NCBI GenBank assembly: GCA_964480365.1
Contig: CAYZPM010000003.1
Span: forward strand, 62,001-126,000
DNA length: 64,000 bases
Direction: 5' to 3'
DNA from: CAIQPV01 sp964480365
GTDB taxonomy: Bacteria > Pseudomonadota > Gammaproteobacteria > Burkholderiales > Gallionellaceae
In this document: piece by piece, positions 60,433-64,000 of the stretch
How the letters are laid out: the number at the start of each line of letters is the position of its first letter
Numbering within the stretch: the first letter of the stretch is position 1
The notes under the pieces: generated by a model
What the model saw: only the letters and a program-made list of their open reading frames with translations
Databases searched by the model: none
What the model was told of the DNA's origin: nothing
Position numbers and translations under genes: made by a program

Positions 60433-61263
60433 ATGATTTTAAAGTTTACAAAAATGCACGGCGCTGGCAACGACTTCGTTGTGATCGACGGCGTGCGCCA
60501 ACGCATCCACCTTACGCCGGAGCAATTGCGCTTGTTGGCCGACCGCCATTTCGGCGTAGGTTGCGACCAGATATTGCTGGTGGAAACAACAGAATTTCCC
60601 GATGCGGATTTCCGTTACCGCATCTTCAACGCCGACGGCGGAGAAGTGGAGCAATGCGGCAACGGCGCGCGCTGCTTTGTGCGCTATGTGCATGATCAGG
60701 GACTAACGCACAAACGCGAAATTGTGGTGGAGACTAAGGGCGGACTAATCTCACCGCGCCTGGAAGAAGATGGCCGGGTGACGGTAAACATGGGTGCACC
60801 AATTTTCGAGGCCGCGCGCATTCCGTTCAATACCCATAGCGACACCCTTGTCCACCCGCTGGAAGTGAACGGTGAGACGGTGCAGATTACCGCTGTTTCC
60901 ATGGGCAATCCGCACGCGGTGCAGGTGGTGGCGGATGTCGAACTCGCTCCGGTCGTCGCACAGGGCGCGTTGATTGAGCACCACCCGCAATTCCCCAAAC
61001 GGGTGAATGCCGGTTTCATGCAAGTAATGGATCGCAACCACATCAGGCTGCGGGTGTATGAACGCGGTGCGGGTGAGACGCTGTCCTGCGGCACCGGAGC
61101 ATGCGCCGCTGTAGTGGTGGGCATCAAGCGCGGCCTGCTGGATGATCACGTACTGGTTGCCACCAAGGGCGGCGTACTGAACATCACTTGGGCAGGAAAT
61201 GACGCACCCGTGCTGATGACCGGCCCGGCGATTAGCGTATTCACAGGCGAAATAGATTTATAA
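60433..61263 (+). CDS. dapF: Diaminopimelate epimerase
   Basis: DapF converts LL- to meso-diaminopimelate for lysine and peptidoglycan synthesis. The 276-residue protein has the two catalytic cysteines, C75 (GGEVEQCGNGARCF) and C219 (ETLSCGTGACAA), and the MHGAGNDFVVID start. It opens the conserved run dapF-DUF484-xerC. Confidence 0.97.
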   Translation: MILKFTKMHGAGNDFVVIDGVRQRIHLTPEQLRLLADRHFGVGCDQILLVETTEFPDADFRYRIFNADGGEVEQCGNGARCFVRYVHDQGLTHKREIVVETKGGLISPRLEEDGRVTVNMGAPIFEAARIPFNTHSDTLVHPLEVNGETVQITAVSMGNPHAVQVVADVELAPVVAQGALIEHHPQFPKRVNAGFMQVMDRNHIRLRVYERGAGETLSCGTGACAAVVVGIKRGLLDDHVLVATKGGVLNITWAGNDAPVLMTGPAISVFTGEIDL

Positions 61264-61285
61264 ACTTATCAAAGAAAGCCACAAT

Positions 61286-61906
61286 ATGAGAGCAGAAGAC
61301 GTCGCACAGTTTTTGAAGGACAACCCGCAATTTTTCGACACCTACGCCGAGGTGCTGGCGGAAATCGTCATTCCTCATCCCTATGGCGGGCGCACCGTCT
61401 CGCTCTCCGAACGGCAGATGCTGGCCTTGCGTGAGAAGAACAAGGGACTGGAAAAAAAGTTGCACGAGATGCTTGAGTTCGCCCAGGAGAACGATGCTCT
61501 GCAAAACAAGGTGCATCAGTTCACGCTGGCATTGTTCGGCGCTCACGACCTGATGGGATTACAGGATGTCGTCGCGCACAACCTGCGTGATATTTTCGCC
61601 GTGCCCCATGTCGCTCTGCATGTCTGGAAAGGTCTACCGCCCAGCGCCGAAGTGCTGGCATTCGCAGATGAGTATAAACAACCGGTATGCACCCATCATG
61701 CGGTGCATGAAACGCTGAATTGGTTCGGCGAGGCCGCGCCGCATCTGCACTCGTTCGCCTACCTGCCATTGCGCTCCAAAGAACAATCCATCGGCTTGCT
61801 GGTACTCGCCAGCGAAGATGCACAGCGCTTCTATCCCGAAATGGGCACGGTGTTCCTGCAACGTATTGCGGAAACCGTGAGTAGCGCGCTTCAACCGCGT
61901 TTGTAA
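61286..61906 (+). CDS. DUF484 GAF-like protein
   Basis: A 206-residue cytoplasmic protein of the DUF484 family, nearly always encoded between dapF and xerC. It starts with DVAQFLKDNPQFFDTYAEVL, has a short coiled coil (about 55-80), then a GAF-like domain with YLPLRSKEQSIGLLVLAS. Its role is unknown. The position suggests a link to XerC or cell division. Confidence 0.93.
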   Translation: MRAEDVAQFLKDNPQFFDTYAEVLAEIVIPHPYGGRTVSLSERQMLALREKNKGLEKKLHEMLEFAQENDALQNKVHQFTLALFGAHDLMGLQDVVAHNLRDIFAVPHVALHVWKGLPPSAEVLAFADEYKQPVCTHHAVHETLNWFGEAAPHLHSFAYLPLRSKEQSIGLLVLASEDAQRFYPEMGTVFLQRIAETVSSALQPRL

Positions 61907-61907
61907 T

Positions 61908-62819
61908 ATGCCAGAGGCTGCCGCGCATTCCAACCAGGACACCCTGCACGGCTTCCTCGCGCACCTGCGCAATGAACGGCAATATTCACCGCTCACCGCC
62001 GAAAATTACGCGCGCGACCTGCGCCGCCTGTTCGAGCTTGCCGGAACCACGTCGCTAGCCGAACTGAAAAGCCACCATATCCGCCGCTACGTGGCGCAAC
62101 TGCACGGGCAAGGTTTGGGCGGAAAAACGCTGGCGCGCATGCTGTCGGCATGGCGCAGCTTCTATGCCTACCTGATGCGCGATCACCATTGCAAAGGCAA
62201 TCCCTGCATCGGGCTGCGCGCACCGAAATCGGCGCGCAACCTGCCGCATGCGCTGTCACCGGACGAAGCGGTGCGCATGGTGGAACTGCCCACCAACGAT
62301 GACTCGCTGGCGCTGCGCGACAAGGCGATGTTCGAACTGTTTTATTCTTCCGGTCTGCGCCTGGCAGAGTTGATTAGTCTTGACCGTGAACCTATGCTAG
62401 ACGACATCAAGGCAGGTGAAGTGCGCGTCACCGGCAAAGGCAACAAGACACGCATCGTGCCGCTTGGCAGCCATGCCATCACGGCGCTGCAAGCATGGCT
62501 GGCAGTACGTCCCACGCTGGCTAAGGATGATGAAGCACTATTTATCAACCGCAACGGCGGGCGCATCAGCGCACGTTCGGTGCAACTACGCATGAAAGAG
62601 TGGGGCATCAAACAAGGCATCGCCAGCGGCGTACACCCGCATTTGCTGCGCCACTCGTTCGCCACGCACGTATTGCAATCCAGCGGTGATTTGCGCGCAG
62701 TGCAGGAAATGCTCGGCCATGCCAGCATCTCCACCACGCAGGTTTATACCCATCTCGACTTCCAGTACCTCGCCAAAATTTACGACGCCGCCCATCCGCG
62801 CGCTAAGAGAAAACCATGA
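61908..62819 (+). CDS. xerC: Tyrosine recombinase XerC
   Basis: XerC with XerD resolves chromosome dimers at dif. The 303-residue protein has the SAM-like N-terminal domain and the full catalytic set R151 (GLRLAEL), K177 (GKGNK), H245 and R248 (HPHLLRHS), H271 (LGHASI) and Y280 (TQVYTH). It begins 1 nt after the DUF484 stop and overlaps the following methyltransferase (ATGA). Confidence 0.96.
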   Translation: MPEAAAHSNQDTLHGFLAHLRNERQYSPLTAENYARDLRRLFELAGTTSLAELKSHHIRRYVAQLHGQGLGGKTLARMLSAWRSFYAYLMRDHHCKGNPCIGLRAPKSARNLPHALSPDEAVRMVELPTNDDSLALRDKAMFELFYSSGLRLAELISLDREPMLDDIKAGEVRVTGKGNKTRIVPLGSHAITALQAWLAVRPTLAKDDEALFINRNGGRISARSVQLRMKEWGIKQGIASGVHPHLLRHSFATHVLQSSGDLRAVQEMLGHASISTTQVYTHLDFQYLAKIYDAAHPRAKRKP

Positions 62820-64000
62820 GCACCCAAAAGACCAAATCCCATTCAACGCCGCACCGTCCATCACAAGGTAACCGGGATTTTCGTAACCGAACCAAGCGCA
62901 ACGAAAAGCAGCCTGATGGTCAGAAAAATACTCCGCGCGGTGCGCCGCAGCCGCACACGGGCGTAGCCACTGCACAACCCGGCATCATCCTCCACGCAGG
63001 TCGAGAAAAATCTCTGTTGCGCCGCCACCCGTGGATTTTCTCCGGCGCGGTTGAGTGCGTTAATGGCGCACCTGCCAATGGCGACACGCTTCCCGTGCGT
63101 AGCGCGCAGGGCGAATTTCTCGCTTGGGCAGCATACAACTCCGGTTCGCAAATTACTGCGCGCGTGTGGTCGTGGCTTGAGGCGGAAAAAATTGATGCCG
63201 ATTTCTTCCGCCGACGGATTGCTAATGCCTTGGCGGCACGCAACCTCAACCCCCTCCCTCAATCCCTCCCCCACGGGGAGAGGGAAGAAAAGTCCTTCTC
63301 CCTCCGGGGGAAGGGTTGGGAAGGGGGAGCGCGTTTGATCCACGCCGAATCAGACGGCCTGCCGGGATTGATTGTCGATCAATACGGCGACGTGCTGGTG
63401 ATGCAAATCGGCAGTGCGGGAGCAGAACGTTGGCGCGACACCTGCGCCGATATCCTGCAAGAATTATGCAATCCCGTATGCATTTACGAACGCTCCGATT
63501 CCGACTCGCGCACGCTGGAAGGCTTGGAGTTGCGCAACGGCGCGCTGCGCGGCACATTGCCCGATAATGTGGAAGTGTTGGAGAACGGCCTGCGCTTCAA
63601 GGTGGATGTGGCGGCTGGGCAAAAAACCGGCTTCTATTTCGACCAACGCGACAACCGCGCACTGACCGAAACACTGGCGCGCGATAAAGATGTGCTGAAT
63701 TGTTTTTGCTACACCGGCGGCTTCTCGCTGTATGCGTTGCGCGGCGGCGCAAAGTCGGTGTTATCCATAGACGCATCCGGCGATGCACTGCGCATCGCCG
63801 AAGAAAATGTAGCGCGCAACTGCCTGGATGCTTCACGCGCCGAGTGGCAGGAAGCGGACGTGTTCCTGGCACTGCGCAAGCTGCGCGACCAAGGCCGCTC
63901 ATTCGATCTCATCATCCTCGACCCGCCCAAGTTCGCCCCCACCGCCGCCTTCGCCGAAAAAGCTGCACGCGGCTACAAGGACATCAACCTGCTCGGCTTC
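62816..64000 (+). CDS. RlmI-like 23S rRNA cytosine-C5 methyltransferase (3' end beyond window)
   Basis: The gene starts at the ATG overlapping the xerC stop and is still open at the window end (395 codons seen). After a basic, disordered N-terminal extension (about 55 residues) comes a PUA-like part (GREKSLLRRHPWIFSGAVE), then DGLPGLIVDQYGD, the SAM-binding NCFCYTGGFSLYAL and ILDPPKF followed by GYKDINLL, as in RlmI. Residues about 145-172 are encoded by an in-frame GC-rich palindromic repeat between ANALAAR and ARLIHAESDG, where homologues have a short linker. The frame is kept and the motifs on both sides are intact, so the protein is probably functional. Confidence 0.88.
   Translation, partial: MSTQKTKSHSTPHRPSQGNRDFRNRTKRNEKQPDGQKNTPRGAPQPHTGVATAQPGIILHAGREKSLLRRHPWIFSGAVECVNGAPANGDTLPVRSAQGEFLAWAAYNSGSQITARVWSWLEAEKIDADFFRRRIANALAARNLNPLPQSLPHGEREEKSFSLRGKGWEGGARLIHAESDGLPGLIVDQYGDVLVMQIGSAGAERWRDTCADILQELCNPVCIYERSDSDSRTLEGLELRNGALRGTLPDNVEVLENGLRFKVDVAAGQKTGFYFDQRDNRALTETLARDKDVLNCFCYTGGFSLYALRGGAKSVLSIDASGDALRIAEENVARNCLDASRAEWQEADVFLALRKLRDQGRSFDLIILDPPKFAPTAAFAEKAARGYKDINLLGF
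63248..63330. repeat. GC-rich palindromic repeat inserted in frame in the rlmI-like gene
   Basis: AACCCCCTCCCTCAATCCC..CCCACGGGGAGAGGG on the left and CCCTCCGGGGGAAGGG..GGGAAGGGGGAGC on the right are largely complementary, so the segment can form a long hairpin. This sequence type is normally intergenic. Here it contributes no stop and keeps the reading frame, adding about 28 residues rich in P, G and charged residues. Confidence 0.8.

Overview
The window is a stretch of a bacterial chromosome that looks betaproteobacterial. The block nadB / rpoE-rseA-mucB-mucD-lepA-lepB-DUF4845-rnc-era-recO and the run tag-dapF-DUF484-xerC are typical of that class. The mix of genes (phosphoketolase with acetate kinase and transaldolase, many chemotaxis and c-di-GMP genes, CheA with an unusual linker) fits Nitrosomonadales, perhaps a Gallionellaceae iron oxidiser. 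The family-level guess is inference and no marker gene here proves it.

Layout. 1-9.4 kb: a minus-strand envelope-stress and housekeeping block (sigma-E, its anti-sigma factors, periplasmic protease, signal peptidase, EF4, RNase III, Era, RecO), with nadB divergent. 11.2-15.9 kb: an AT-richer accessory stretch with two secreted proteins, a decayed GGDEF gene, a membrane Ser/Thr kinase, the tail of a lost histidine kinase and an intact NarL-type regulator. 16-24.2 kb: rlmD, an exonuclease, DUF192, a conserved unknown protein, and two phoU paralogues flanking an EAL-CBS-GGDEF protein, then a GcvR-like ACT protein. 25.8-30.4 kb: xfp, ackA and tal, forming a phosphoketolase/pentose phosphate module that can yield acetyl-phosphate, acetate and ATP. 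31-50.7 kb: a large chemotaxis and c-di-GMP cluster, almost all on the minus strand (cheB, cheD, cheR, HDOD, CZB chemoreceptor, cheW, chemoreceptor, cheA, STAS, chemoreceptor, cheY, hemerythrin, HD-GYP and GGDEF response regulators), with a second cheD on the plus strand. 51.5-54.3 kb: a hybrid CHASE3 histidine kinase. 54.3-59.1 kb: a gene-poor, AT-richer island of small unknown genes, a lone ihfA, a DsbA-like protein, a truncated methyltransferase and an HTH protein, lying against the 3' end of tRNA-Arg(CCG). 59.4-64 kb: housekeeping genes again, ending inside an rlmI-like methyltransferase.

The main unifying observation is decay and remodelling of signalling genes. At two separate loci the last few dozen codons of a histidine kinase survive just upstream of a response regulator, still overlapping its start codon. 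A GGDEF gene has lost its core. Two chemoreceptors share an exact 509-bp repeat. Three chemoreceptors and the second CheD end in a common short C-terminal motif. An intergenic-type GC-rich palindromic repeat sits in frame inside the rlmI-like gene. I found no CRISPR array, prophage, intact transposase or recognisable defence system.
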